A stretch of DNA of 64,000 nt from JAJPKK01 sp963802745 (GTDB taxonomy: Bacteria; Pseudomonadota; Alphaproteobacteria; Rhizobiales; Xanthobacteraceae). The translations under genes and the position numbers were made by a program. This document shows positions 10,178 through 17,856 of the stretch, in pieces (the stretch's first letter is position 1; each line of letters starts with the position of its first letter). Below the pieces are notes generated by a model. The model saw only the letters and a list, made by a program, of their open reading frames with translations. It was not told the DNA's origin and did no database searches. The stretch is from contig CAWDKL010000035.1 of the NCBI GenBank assembly GCA_963802745.1, positions 62,001 through 126,000 of the forward strand, given 5' to 3'.

Positions 10178-10357
10178 CAAAACCTCCCGTGGGTTATTTT
10201 TGAAGATCATCCGATTTCTGGCGGCACGTATATTTTTGGCGTGACGCCGCGCGTAGGGCAAAGGCGGCCACGGCGTTGCGGTTGGAGCGAGGAGACCGGG
10301 CCGCCTTTGCCATGCTGTACGGGCTTGCCCTCACATAGCCAAATTCGCGCGGACCGC

Positions 10358-10417
10358 GTGGGCACGGCGGATGCCAGGCCGTGCCATTCCCGGCGACGCC
10401 GTGGCCGCCGTGCCCAC
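10358..10417. repeat. 13-bp perfect inverted repeat beside a 3' end
   Basis: GTGGGCACGGCGG at 10358-10370 and its exact complement CCGCCGTGCCCAC at 10405-10417, with a 34-base loop that itself contains partly complementary GGCCGTG/CACGGC-type runs. It sits immediately downstream of the beta-propeller gene and upstream of the amidohydrolase gene on the same strand. It may be a terminator-like hairpin or a member of the dispersed repeat set; no T-run is present. Confidence 0.55.
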
Positions 10418-10427
10418 CCTACGGGGC

Positions 10428-11378
10428 CTAATCCCGCACCACGACCAACCGATCGTTGCCCGATTCGCCGCCCCAGGTCTCGCCCGGCCGGCCGAGCATC
10501 TGGCGCACCTCGGCACCGCGCTTGTCGCTCGGGAAGGTTTCAAACCTCTCCGTGACGGGGTCGAAGCGCTGGATCGCGTTGGCGAGCCAGTCGGTTGCCC
10601 ACACCCGATCCTTGTCGTCCACGTAGACCGCGTAGGTGCCGGACTTGCTCTTCGGCATCGTCCAGACCTTCCAGCTCTTCGCTTCCGGGTCGTAGCGGCC
10701 GACGCCGCCGGCGTTCCAAAAACTCACCCACAGCTTGCCCTTGGAGTCCGACCAGATACGGCGCGGCCCGGAACCCTTGCGCGGCGGATCGACCACCGTC
10801 ACTCCGCCGGTCGCAGTGTCGATCTTGCCGATGAAATCGCCGGCAAGGGAAGCGAACCACACGTCGCCGTTGGGCGTGGTGGTGATGCCGTAGCTGCCCG
10901 GCCGCGGCGAACGCCAGGCATCGACCTTGCCGGTCGCCGGATCGACCCGGCCGTGGACGCCCGATTGTCCGGTGAACCAGTAGATGCCCTTCTTGTCGAA
11001 GGTCCCGGTGTTGAGATTGGCGTTGGCGAACTCCTTCGGCAGCGGGAACAGTTTGACCTGATGGGTAACCGGATCGACTCTGGCAATCGCATTCTGCCCG
11101 CCCTCGGTGATCCACGGCGCGCCGTCCGGCCCGACGATGACGCCATGCGGCGCCGCACCGCGGCCGAGCGAAATTTCCTCGTTTTTGCCGGTTTTGGGAT
11201 CGAAATGGCCGAGGAAACCGCGCTCCTGACCGCTGTACCACACCGTGCCGTCCGCGGCGGGCGCGACATCATGCGGATAGGCGCCGGGCGGCAGTTGATA
11301 GAAGGACACGGTGGCGGCGAACGCGGACGTGGCGAACGCACAGGCCATCGCGGTGACCAGTGGGGTGATACGCTTCAT
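10428..11378 (-). CDS. Secreted Vgb-like beta-propeller protein
   Basis: A 316-residue protein of the virginiamycin B lyase-like (streptogramin lyase) fold. It has an N-terminal signal peptide (MKRITPLVTAMACAFATSAFA) and repeated blades of the form G-x-P-D-G-x-x-W, FDP-T-GK and RVDPVT. True lyases use histidine and lysine residues that I cannot assign here, so enzymatic function is unproven; many such proteins are simply secreted propellers. The start at 11378 follows a GGAGA; a much longer upstream frame to 11792 lacks support. Confidence 0.82.
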   Translation of the reverse strand: MKRITPLVTAMACAFATSAFAATVSFYQLPPGAYPHDVAPAADGTVWYSGQERGFLGHFDPKTGKNEEISLGRGAAPHGVIVGPDGAPWITEGGQNAIARVDPVTHQVKLFPLPKEFANANLNTGTFDKKGIYWFTGQSGVHGRVDPATGKVDAWRSPRPGSYGITTTPNGDVWFASLAGDFIGKIDTATGGVTVVDPPRKGSGPRRIWSDSKGKLWVSFWNAGGVGRYDPEAKSWKVWTMPKSKSGTYAVYVDDKDRVWATDWLANAIQRFDPVTERFETFPSDKRGAEVRQMLGRPGETWGGESGNDRLVVVRD

Positions 11379-11734
11379 TGTGGTCTCCGATCTATGCCTC
11401 ATCTCTGTCGGCACAGTATCATATCCGCGCTTTGCGTGTTCGTGAACAAGGCGCGAACGATCGCATTCATCGTATAGCAGATCCGGGAGCCTCGGTATTC
11501 TAACCGGGTCCGCAATGACCCGACAGTCCGCAATGTCTGTCGGAGCGCGCCTGACGACCGCAAGGTGGGCGGTACCGCCGCGAGGCCCCAACATAACACC
11601 GGCGTCACCTGCGCCTATGCGGCTCGGGCCATGGATGATGGACCCGCAATCAGCCGATAGGCTGCGCGTTGTAGCAATGCGATTCCGCTGATACGTATGT
11701 GATCTTAGGCAGCAGGACCGGCAAGGAGAGGCGA
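11379..11734. other. Divergent intergenic region
   Basis: About 355 bases between two divergent genes. At 11440-11477 one frame reads VFVNKARTIAFIV, which resembles LVNRARTIEMTP at the start of the next gene and may be a decayed copy of its 5' end. A short inverted repeat CCGACAG/CTGTCGG lies around 11518-11543. No convincing gene. Confidence 0.4.
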
Positions 11735-11947
11735 ATGACCCGAGAGCTAGAAGAACTCGTGAATAGAGCGCGGACGATTGAGATGACCCCACAGCAGCTT
11801 CGCGAGCAGCGCCGCAGTTTCGTGTACGGCAACACGCACATTGAGAATAAGCGAATCACGCGCCAGATGGTGGCGGAGATCGACGAGAAGCTGGAAGCGG
11901 AGAAAAGCTATACCAAATTCCGGTCGCATCGAATTACAGGGTCGTAG
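11735..11947 (+). CDS. Small unknown protein ending inside a palindromic repeat
   Basis: 70 residues, with AAGGAG about 7 bases before the ATG. The middle (TPQQLREQRRSFVYGNTHIE, then NKRITRQMV) resembles a family of small rhizobial proteins of unknown function with the Q-R-x-S-F-x-Y-G-N pattern, seen by recall only. The last 13 residues (YTKFRSHRITGS region) are encoded by the start of a dispersed repeat that recurs inverted near 46.4 kb, so the native C-terminus was probably replaced when the repeat arrived. Confidence 0.55.
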   Translation: MTRELEELVNRARTIEMTPQQLREQRRSFVYGNTHIENKRITRQMVAEIDEKLEAEKSYTKFRSHRITGS

Positions 11948-12148
11948 GGTGTGCAGAATCGCCCGGGCACGGCGGAGCAACCGGCACGGCTTCGCCGGCG
12001 ATTTTGCGCACGCAGTCGGCCCTCACATGATTATTATCGCGCGGTGTCGCGATCGCGGCGCTGAGTAAAGGCCTGCCGCGTGCGCAAAATCGCCATTTGA
12101 CGCCGTGCGGGCTGCCTCCGTCTCGCAGGGCGATTTTGCACACCCTAC
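11908..12148 (+). repeat. Palindromic repeat family A, copy 1
   Basis: The core (11944-12148) has perfect 11-bp ends GTAGGGTGTGC and GCACACCCTAC and two internal complementary blocks, GGCGATTTTGCGCACGC and GCGTGCGCAAAATCGCC, giving a nested four-part dyad. The same sequence, about nine bases in ten identical by eye, occurs inverted at 46174-46410. Homology extends past the core to a CTATACCAAATT block at 11908. It has no coding content of its own. It resembles a MITE or intergenic palindromic element. Confidence 0.8.
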
Positions 12149-12196
12149 GTGTTCGGACCTCACCGGAATCCCGTCTAAATCGTGGCAGCCGATTGA

Positions 12197-12328
12197 CAAA
12201 GCGTTGCGGAACCGCCACTCGTACTGACCGATCCCGACGCGGTTGCGCGCCGCGAGGCTGAAAACGGCATTCGCCAGTTTAATTTGGCGATTGAGGTGAT
12301 CCGGTCCTTCGATCTGGCATCACATTAA
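12197..12328 (+). pseudogene. Small coding remnant, possibly Fic-like N-terminus
   Basis: A frame with no start codon reads VLTDPDAVARREAENGIRQF followed by NLAIEVIRSFDLASH and a TAA that overlaps the end of prmB. The R-E-A-x-N-G-x-x-Q-F pattern recalls the N-terminus of some Fic family proteins, but only about 40 residues remain and the identification is tentative. It sits directly after repeat family A copy 1. Confidence 0.35.
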
Positions 12329-13311
12329 CTCCGCGGCCTCGAGCCAAAACACCTCGCCGCGAGAGTCTCCGTGTCGAGCCACAGGAACCCCGCGTCCGGA
12401 TAGGTCGCTTCAAGGACCGGACGATCGCGCCCGACCTCGCACAAGAGACCCGCGTTGCGGGTCAGGTGCTGGCCCGCATTGTCGATGATCCGGCGCACGA
12501 TCGCAATCCCGTCGGTGCCGCCGTCGAGCGCGATCGCCGGTTCGTGACGGCATTCGGGCGGCAGCGACGCCATGCCGGCGGCGTCCACGTAAGGCGGATT
12601 GGAAAGGATGAGATCGTAGCGCTCACCAGCGAGCGGAGCGAACAGATCGCCGCAATGGAGCGTGATGCGCCCCTCGAGGCCGTGGTCGGCGACGTTGCGG
12701 GCCGCAACGCCGAGCGCGTCCGCGGAAATATCGACGGCATCCACGGTGGCGTTGGGAAACCGTATGGCGGCCAGCACGGCGAGGCAGCCGGAACCGGTGC
12801 ACAGATCAAGTACCCGCTCGATCGCCTCCGGATCGGTAATGAGCGAACCCTCGGTGCCGGCGAAAGCCGCATCATCAAGAATCTCTCCAAGATAAGAGCG
12901 CGGCACGATCGCGCGTTCGTCCACGTAGAACGGCACGCCGCGCATAAATGCCTTCTGCACCAAGTAGGCGGCGGGCTTGCGGGTGCGGATGCGCGCTGCG
13001 ATCAGGTCGAGCACCTGCTCCCGTTCGTGCTGTGTGAGCCGCGCCGTCGCAAACGTCTCGAATTGGTCCGGGGCAAGGTGCAGCGCCGCGCAGACTAGGA
13101 ACGCCCCTTCCGCGACCGGATCGGTGGTGCCGTGGGCGAACACCAATCCCGCCGCCGCGAATTGCGTGACCGCATAGCGGACATAGTCGAGAATGGTTTC
13201 CAGTTGGGCGGCTGTGCCGGAGGCCCGTCCCTGTCGTCGCTCCAAGTCAGCGCTGGCCTGCGCCGCGGCGCGCGGGCGGCGCCGTTTTGGCAAGGATGGA
13301 TCTTTGGGCAC
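12325..13311 (-). CDS. prmB: Ribosomal protein L3 N5-glutamine methyltransferase (PrmB-like)
   Basis: 328 residues. A class I SAM-dependent methyltransferase of the HemK/PrmB group, which methylates the amide of a glutamine. The SAM site is VLDLCTGSGCLAV and the substrate-glutamine motif is SNPPYV, followed by a PPECRHEP-type loop. The N-terminal helical domain (about 1-125) is the PrmB-type recognition domain; ETILDYVRYAVTQF is close to the PrmB start and favours L3 over the release-factor enzyme PrmC. The stop nearly abuts the small remnant on the other strand, and moaE ends 2 bases upstream. Confidence 0.85.
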   Translation of the reverse strand: MPKDPSLPKRRRPRAAAQASADLERRQGRASGTAAQLETILDYVRYAVTQFAAAGLVFAHGTTDPVAEGAFLVCAALHLAPDQFETFATARLTQHEREQVLDLIAARIRTRKPAAYLVQKAFMRGVPFYVDERAIVPRSYLGEILDDAAFAGTEGSLITDPEAIERVLDLCTGSGCLAVLAAIRFPNATVDAVDISADALGVAARNVADHGLEGRITLHCGDLFAPLAGERYDLILSNPPYVDAAGMASLPPECRHEPAIALDGGTDGIAIVRRIIDNAGQHLTRNAGLLCEVGRDRPVLEATYPDAGFLWLDTETLAARCFGSRPRS

Positions 13312-13313
13312 GG

Positions 13314-13790
13314 CTATTCGGCGGCCCGTCCGGGCGCCGCCCAGCGGTCGGCAGCGCTATCGTCGGCCGATTTTGCGTCCACCCACTGGGCGCCGTCCGG
13401 CCGCTCCTCCCGCTTCCAGAACGGCGCGCGGGTTTTCAGATAATCCATCAGGAACTCGGCCGCCGCGAAGGCATCGCCGCGATGGGACGCCGCCGTCACT
13501 ACCAGCACGATATTGTCGCCCGGCAGCATGCGGCCGAAGCGGTGGATCACCGTCACCCCGAGCAGCGGCCAGCGCGCCTGCGCTTCCTCCACATGGCGGG
13601 CGATTTCCGCCTCGGCCATGCCGGGGTAGTGCTCGAGCGTCATGGCGGCGACCGGCGCGCCGGCCTCCGAACCGCGGCAAATGCCCGTGAAAGTGACGAC
13701 GGCGCCGATATCGACGCGGCCGCGCGTGAGCGCGGCGACTTCGTCCGCGGCATCGAAATCTGCTTCCTGGAGGCAGATGGTCGCGTCCAT
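13314..13790 (-). CDS. moaE: Molybdopterin synthase catalytic subunit
   Basis: 158 residues. MoaE, with MoaD, converts precursor Z (cPMP) to molybdopterin by inserting two sulfurs. Visible signature blocks are VTFTGICRG, LEHYPGMAE, VIHRFGRMLPGD and the catalytic-lysine region LKTRAPFWKRE. The C-terminal 20 residues after VDAKSADD are a nonconserved tail. It follows moaD by 5 bases in the pgsA-moaD-moaE operon. Confidence 0.95.
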   Translation of the reverse strand: MDATICLQEADFDAADEVAALTRGRVDIGAVVTFTGICRGSEAGAPVAAMTLEHYPGMAEAEIARHVEEAQARWPLLGVTVIHRFGRMLPGDNIVLVVTAASHRGDAFAAAEFLMDYLKTRAPFWKREERPDGAQWVDAKSADDSAADRWAAPGRAAE

Positions 13791-13795
13791 GCCTG

Positions 13796-14053
13796 TCAGC
13801 CCCCGGTCATCGGCGGAAAGAACGCGATTTCCTTGGCGCCGGCGATGGTCGCAGTGGGTTTGACATGGGCGCGGTCGATCGCTGCGCGGATGACCTTGGG
13901 GTTGTCGAACGCAAACGCGTATTCCTCACCGCGCCCGGCGAGCCAGGTCATCAAGTCGGCCACAGTGGCGACGCCGGGCGGCGGCTGCACCACCTCCTCA
14001 GCCCTGCCGATGCGTTCGCGGACCCAGGCGAAATACAAAAGCTTCACGCTCAT
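13796..14053 (-). CDS. moaD: Molybdopterin synthase sulfur carrier subunit
   Basis: 85 residues, a ubiquitin-like sulfur carrier. It ends in PPMTGG: the terminal Gly-Gly is the residue pair that is adenylated and thiocarboxylated before sulfur transfer within MoaE. The N-terminus KLLYFAWVRERIG is typical. Its ATG overlaps the pgsA stop by 4 bases (ATGA), indicating translational coupling. Confidence 0.94.
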   Translation of the reverse strand: MSVKLLYFAWVRERIGRAEEVVQPPPGVATVADLMTWLAGRGEEYAFAFDNPKVIRAAIDRAHVKPTATIAGAKEIAFFPPMTGG

Positions 14054-14685
14054 TCCCCCATCAGATGGCGGACGCCGGCGCGGAAATAATCATATCCCGT
14101 GTAGAGCGTCACCAGGGCCGAGATCCACAGCAGCGTCAGGCCGCTCAGCGAGATGCCCTGGGTTATCTTGTTCTCCGTAAAGCCGGCGATGACCTCATCA
14201 CCGGCTTTGCCGAGCAGCAGGAACCCGATGGCCACAAGTTGTGCCGTGGTCTTCCACTTGGCAAGGCGCGTCACCGGAACGCTGACCCGCAACTCGGCGA
14301 GATATTCGCGCAGCCCCGAGACCAAAATTTCACGGCACAGAATCACGATCGCGGCCCACAGCGACCAGCCCTTGATGGTTTCGTCCGCCGCCAGCATTAA
14401 GAGGCAGGAGGCGACCAGGAGCTTGTCCGCAATGGGATCGAGCATCCGTCCGAAGCTCGACTGCTGGCCCAGGCTGCGGGCCAGGTAGCCGTCCAAAAAA
14501 TCGGTTATCCCGGCCGCGATGAAGATGACCAGTGCGGCCCACCGCAGCCAGATGCCGCCGGACAGGATCGCCTGCCAATACATGCAGGCGACGACCAGGG
14601 GCACTGCCACGATGCGGGCATAGGTCAACAGGTTCGGGATGGCCAGAGGGCGTCCCGGCAGGGGCCGCGAGGTGACGATTTCCAT
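14050..14685 (-). CDS. pgsA: CDP-diacylglycerol-glycerol-3-phosphate 3-phosphatidyltransferase
   Basis: A 211-residue membrane enzyme making phosphatidylglycerophosphate from CDP-diacylglycerol and glycerol-3-phosphate. The CDP-alcohol phosphotransferase motif is complete: DGYLAR, eight residues, then G-R-M-L-D-P-I-A-D. Several hydrophobic helices follow. I take MEIVTSRP at 14685 as the start because NIPNLLTYAR-type residues normally begin 15-20 positions in; an ATG at 14703 is an alternative. First gene of the pgsA-moaD-moaE operon, a common alphaproteobacterial arrangement. Confidence 0.93.
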   Translation of the reverse strand: MEIVTSRPLPGRPLAIPNLLTYARIVAVPLVVACMYWQAILSGGIWLRWAALVIFIAAGITDFLDGYLARSLGQQSSFGRMLDPIADKLLVASCLLMLAADETIKGWSLWAAIVILCREILVSGLREYLAELRVSVPVTRLAKWKTTAQLVAIGFLLLGKAGDEVIAGFTENKITQGISLSGLTLLWISALVTLYTGYDYFRAGVRHLMGE

Positions 14686-14928
14686 GGCGCCAGCATAAAG
14701 CATTTTGGCCGCAAGGGGACTGCCATACGGACGAAAATCTGCCGCGACGACACACTTGAAAAGCGAGCGAGACATTCGCTCCCAAAGGTTGAGCGCTCAT
14801 CAATTTGCGCCCATGTCGCGATAGGCCGCGTCCGATTTGTGAACCGCGCGGGCAAAACCGCCGGGTTTGAAAGCATCCCTAATGGGCTAGTGTGATTTCT
14901 TCCACGGGCGCCGGAGCGGAGGCGTGCC

Positions 14929-15906
14929 TCAAAAATCCGGCTTGTCCGCCGTGGGGATGCGGGAATCGCGTCCGGCGAACGCCAGTTCCTGCGTATTCTC
15001 CGGACACACGATTTCGCGCCACGGTTCCTTCCCGCGCCGATAGGTGACGGTCGCCGACCACGGCATGGTGAAGACGCCGTCATCCTCGACCGTGAACCGC
15101 AGCTGCAGGTGTTTGCCCCGATAAGTGTAGTCGGGCGCCGACCCGGCATCGGCGCCCTCCGGGGGGCGGCGATTCTCCCTGGCGTCGCGCTCCAATCCCT
15201 CCCGCGCGGCTTCGTAATCGATGAGCTGGTAGCGCTCCACGACGTGCAGCGCCGCCGTGTACGGCGTGCCGTAGAAATCCACCATGGCAAACGGCCCGAT
15301 CTTGACCCCGACCGTATCGATCACCAGCGTATCGCCCTCATAGCGGCCGACCGAATCCCCATACCAGGATGGCGTTACTTGCGCCGGATGCGCACTGTTC
15401 ATCCGCACGTAGCGGACTTGATGATCATTCGGATAGAAAAAGATGATTTTTTCCGGCTGCTGCAGCATCTGCATGGCGACGCCGTTGAAAATGTAAGGGA
15501 CCGGTTCGGGCCAGCACTGGATGGTCGGAGTCGGCGAGCCGGCGCCGCTGCGCTCCAGTTCGCCGTGCCGCTTCACGATGTCCGCCGCATTCGGCTTCAA
15601 GATCGGGTTGGTGTAGTCGCCGACCAGCATGGCCGGGTTGCTCACCAGGACGTTATTCTTGGGCGGCAGGACCCGGCCATCGAAATTGCCCTGCGGCCGG
15701 CGCACCGTGTTGACCACCGGGCCGGGGCCGGATGCCGGCGGCTCGAAACCCGGGAACGAGGGATGCGACCAGATGCCGGAGAAATCCGGGATCGCGGTGG
15801 CGTCTACCGCGCCGGCGGGCCCGGCCGTTGGCGGCAGGGCTTGTCCGAGGGCACCGGTCGCCGCCGCCAGGATCATCGCGAGAAGAAAATTCCGCCGCCC
15901 GTTCAT
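14929..15906 (-). CDS. Secreted protein of unknown function, paralogue A
   Basis: 325 residues with a signal peptide (MNGRRNFLLAMILAAATGAL). The mature part has a conserved IPDFSGIWSHPSFPG start, PTPTIQCWPEPVPYIF, VRMNSAHPAQVTPSWYGDS, GDTLVIDTVG and a C-terminal CPENTQELAFAGRDSRIPTA. I know this as a recurrent uncharacterised secreted family in soil proteobacteria and cannot assign a reaction. The start is supported by GGGAGG immediately upstream. A near-duplicate lies at 17857-18831 in the same orientation; a more distant relative may be the protein at 41651-42538. Confidence 0.82.
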   Translation of the reverse strand: MNGRRNFLLAMILAAATGALGQALPPTAGPAGAVDATAIPDFSGIWSHPSFPGFEPPASGPGPVVNTVRRPQGNFDGRVLPPKNNVLVSNPAMLVGDYTNPILKPNAADIVKRHGELERSGAGSPTPTIQCWPEPVPYIFNGVAMQMLQQPEKIIFFYPNDHQVRYVRMNSAHPAQVTPSWYGDSVGRYEGDTLVIDTVGVKIGPFAMVDFYGTPYTAALHVVERYQLIDYEAAREGLERDARENRRPPEGADAGSAPDYTYRGKHLQLRFTVEDDGVFTMPWSATVTYRRGKEPWREIVCPENTQELAFAGRDSRIPTADKPDF

Positions 15907-16091
15907 CTCAACCTCCCGCCGTGATCGGTCGCACGTGTCCCGCCACCGTTCCGGAGTGCACACGCATGCATGTGCTCGGAATGCCGGACGCTATCGCAAA
16001 TCGCGCCCGCCCGAAAGTCTGGACAAGCGCGGCCGATTGCTCCCAAGTCCGCCATGAAGCCTGATTTCCTGACTTTGGAAAACGGACCGGG

Positions 16092-16250
16092 GTAGGGTGG
16101 GCTGAATCGCCTTCCCGTGCGCGCGAGGTCCAGCGCGAGGCTTCCGGCGATTTGCCCACGCGGTCATGTCTCGGGTGACGGTCCGCGTAAGTAAAATCGC
16201 CGCCGGCCCGGCCGTACCCGCCCCGCAGAGGCAGGGCGATTTTACCCAAC
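16092..16250 (+). repeat. Palindromic repeat family A, diverged copy
   Basis: Same layout as the copies at 11.9 and 46.2 kb: a GTAGGGTGGGC end, then AATCGCC, GGCGATTTGCCCACGCGG, CCGCGTAAGTAAAATCGCC and GGGCGATTTTACCCAAC. Spacer sequence differs, so it is a related but older or separate subfamily. A shorter derivative with TAAATCGC and GCGATTTTGCGTAC occurs at 17779-17842. Confidence 0.6.
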
Positions 16251-16354
16251 ACGGATCGCCGTGCGCGGCGCAAAATAAGACCGCGGATCAGAGATGGTAT
16301 TATAAACACTTACAGCCAGCGTGCGATCTTGCATCACACCATGGATGCGCGCGT

Positions 16355-16384
16355 GTTATACGCACTTCGCGAAATGAGTATAAC
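16355..16384. promoter_or_regulatory. 30-bp operator-like palindrome
   Basis: The arms GTTATACGCACTTCG (16355-16369) and CGAAATGAGTATAAC (16370-16384) abut with no spacer and match at 13 of 15 positions. The palindrome ends 12 bases before the ATG of the nucleotidyltransferase gene, so a protein bound here would block initiation. No regulator gene is adjacent. A hairpin acting on the mRNA leader is the alternative. Confidence 0.6.
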
Positions 16385-16396
16385 AAGAGCAACAAG

Positions 16397-17773
16397 ATGC
16401 CGGCTCCTCCGCTCGTGACCCAAACGACCTACGCGGAACTCCTGGAGCGCTGCTCCACGGCGGCGTTTGCCGAAGCCTTTCCGCAGGACGGAACCTTCGT
16501 GTCCAAGACCGTCGGGGGACACCGCTACTGGTATTTTCAGGCAAGTTCCGGCGGCGATCGCAAACAGAAATACGTCGGATCGGAAACGGCGGAATTGCTG
16601 GCGCGGATCGCGCTGCACCGGCAAGCGCGGGACGATGAGCGCGAACGTCGCGCCCTGGTATCGGTCCTCGTGCGCTCCTTCGGCCTCCCCCGTCCCATCC
16701 ATGAGATCGGCGAAATCCTGTCCGCGCTCGCCAAGGCGGGCGTCTTTCGACTCCGTGGCGTCCTCGTCGGCACCGTCGCCTATCACGCCTATCCGGCCCT
16801 CCTCAGCGCCAAGCTCCCCATAGCGGCGCTGCAGACCGGTGATATCGATATTGCGCAGTTCAAAACCGTTTCGGTCGCCATTGCGGATCAAACGCCTCCG
16901 GTCCTCAAGGTTTTGCAGGACGTGGACAAAACCTTTCGCCCGGTTCCTCACCTCAGCGACGGGCGGCGCGCGGTCAGTTACATCGCCAAAGGCGGATTGC
17001 GGGTCGATTTTCTGACGCCCAACGAAGGCGCCGATACGGATGAACCGCAAGCCCTTCCGGCCCTCCAAACGGACGCGCAACCGCTGCGGTTTCTGGACTA
17101 TCTCATTTACGACGCCGTGCCGGCCGTCATTCTGCACAAAGCAGGCGTCTACGTGCATGTCCCGGCGCCGGAACGATACGCCGTTCATAAATTGATCGTT
17201 TCGCGGCGGCGGGCGCAAGGAATTGCCAAGCAGGGCAAGGACATCCAGCAGGCGCAAGCGCTGCTGGAGGCGTTGGCCCACCGCCGGCCGCACGAATTAA
17301 AGCTCGCTTGGCAAGAGGCCTACGATCGTGGCCCAACGTGGCGGCAATTGCTCGGCGAGGCGGTCGGCCAGCTCGCGCCGAACAGCCGCGATCTACTCAT
17401 CAAAGTCATAGACGCCCGGCGTGCGATGGTCGCGGGGATCGACCTGACCTTCAACAACCCGCCGGCACGCTACGAAGGGGAGCGCGATATCGTAATGTTC
17501 GACGGCGCGGCTTTTGGCAAGCCGGTGACCTGTGCGATCGGCGGCGAGGCGCTCGACGATCACTTTGGGGCCGGCGGGCTCGGAGCGAATGTGCGCCTGC
17601 GGACGTTTCTTGAGAATCGATCCATGATCGAACGTATGGCACGAACCAAATTCCTCTATTGGCCAATTGAGGACATCAATACGATCATTATAAAGACGAC
17701 GGACGTGCCCCGACTGCGGGACGTTTCAACCGAGGCGTCCGCGCGATCAGCCTTCACCCGCGTCAAACCTTGA
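16397..17773 (+). CDS. Nucleotidyltransferase-fold protein fused to DUF1488
   Basis: 458 residues. About 90-250 is a nucleotidyltransferase fold of the GSU2403-like type: GVLVGTVAYHAY, then the metal-binding pair in TGDIDIA and a third aspartate in LRVDFLTP. A helical region follows (about 260-370; HKLIVSRRRAQG). The last 85 or so residues, from VAGIDLTFNNPPARYEGE through EALDDHFGAG to ENRSMIERMARTKFL, match DUF1488, normally a separate small protein. The family is often associated with toxin-antitoxin or abortive-infection functions, but no partner gene is adjacent. The start at 16397 fits the operator-like dyad; the ribosome site is weak. Confidence 0.78.
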   Translation: MPAPPLVTQTTYAELLERCSTAAFAEAFPQDGTFVSKTVGGHRYWYFQASSGGDRKQKYVGSETAELLARIALHRQARDDERERRALVSVLVRSFGLPRPIHEIGEILSALAKAGVFRLRGVLVGTVAYHAYPALLSAKLPIAALQTGDIDIAQFKTVSVAIADQTPPVLKVLQDVDKTFRPVPHLSDGRRAVSYIAKGGLRVDFLTPNEGADTDEPQALPALQTDAQPLRFLDYLIYDAVPAVILHKAGVYVHVPAPERYAVHKLIVSRRRAQGIAKQGKDIQQAQALLEALAHRRPHELKLAWQEAYDRGPTWRQLLGEAVGQLAPNSRDLLIKVIDARRAMVAGIDLTFNNPPARYEGERDIVMFDGAAFGKPVTCAIGGEALDDHFGAGGLGANVRLRTFLENRSMIERMARTKFLYWPIEDINTIIIKTTDVPRLRDVSTEASARSAFTRVKP

Positions 17774-17856
17774 TCTGCGTGGGCTAAATCGCGGTCGGAT
17801 TCGGCAGCATCCATTACGGCGGCGCAGCGCGATTTTGCGTACCGGTCTCCCGCGCC

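Larger units (their letters stand above)
15907..16396. other. Intergenic region with palindromic element and operator-like dyad
   Basis: 490 bases without a gene between two divergent genes. It carries a diverged member of repeat family A (16092-16250) and, just before the next start codon, a 30-bp palindrome (16355-16384). No other structure seen. Confidence 0.6.

Noticed and set aside
8777..10555. Long plus-strand frame opposite the secreted amidohydrolase (also 32795-34807 opposite the EF-G-like gene and 62629-63816 opposite pepN)
   Set aside because: Antisense shadows of real genes; no ribosome site or recognisable domain.
11395..11477. Short frame ending VFVNKARTIAFIV, similar to the start of the 11735 gene
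   Set aside because: Only about a dozen residues match; too short to separate from chance, so not called a gene or paralogue.
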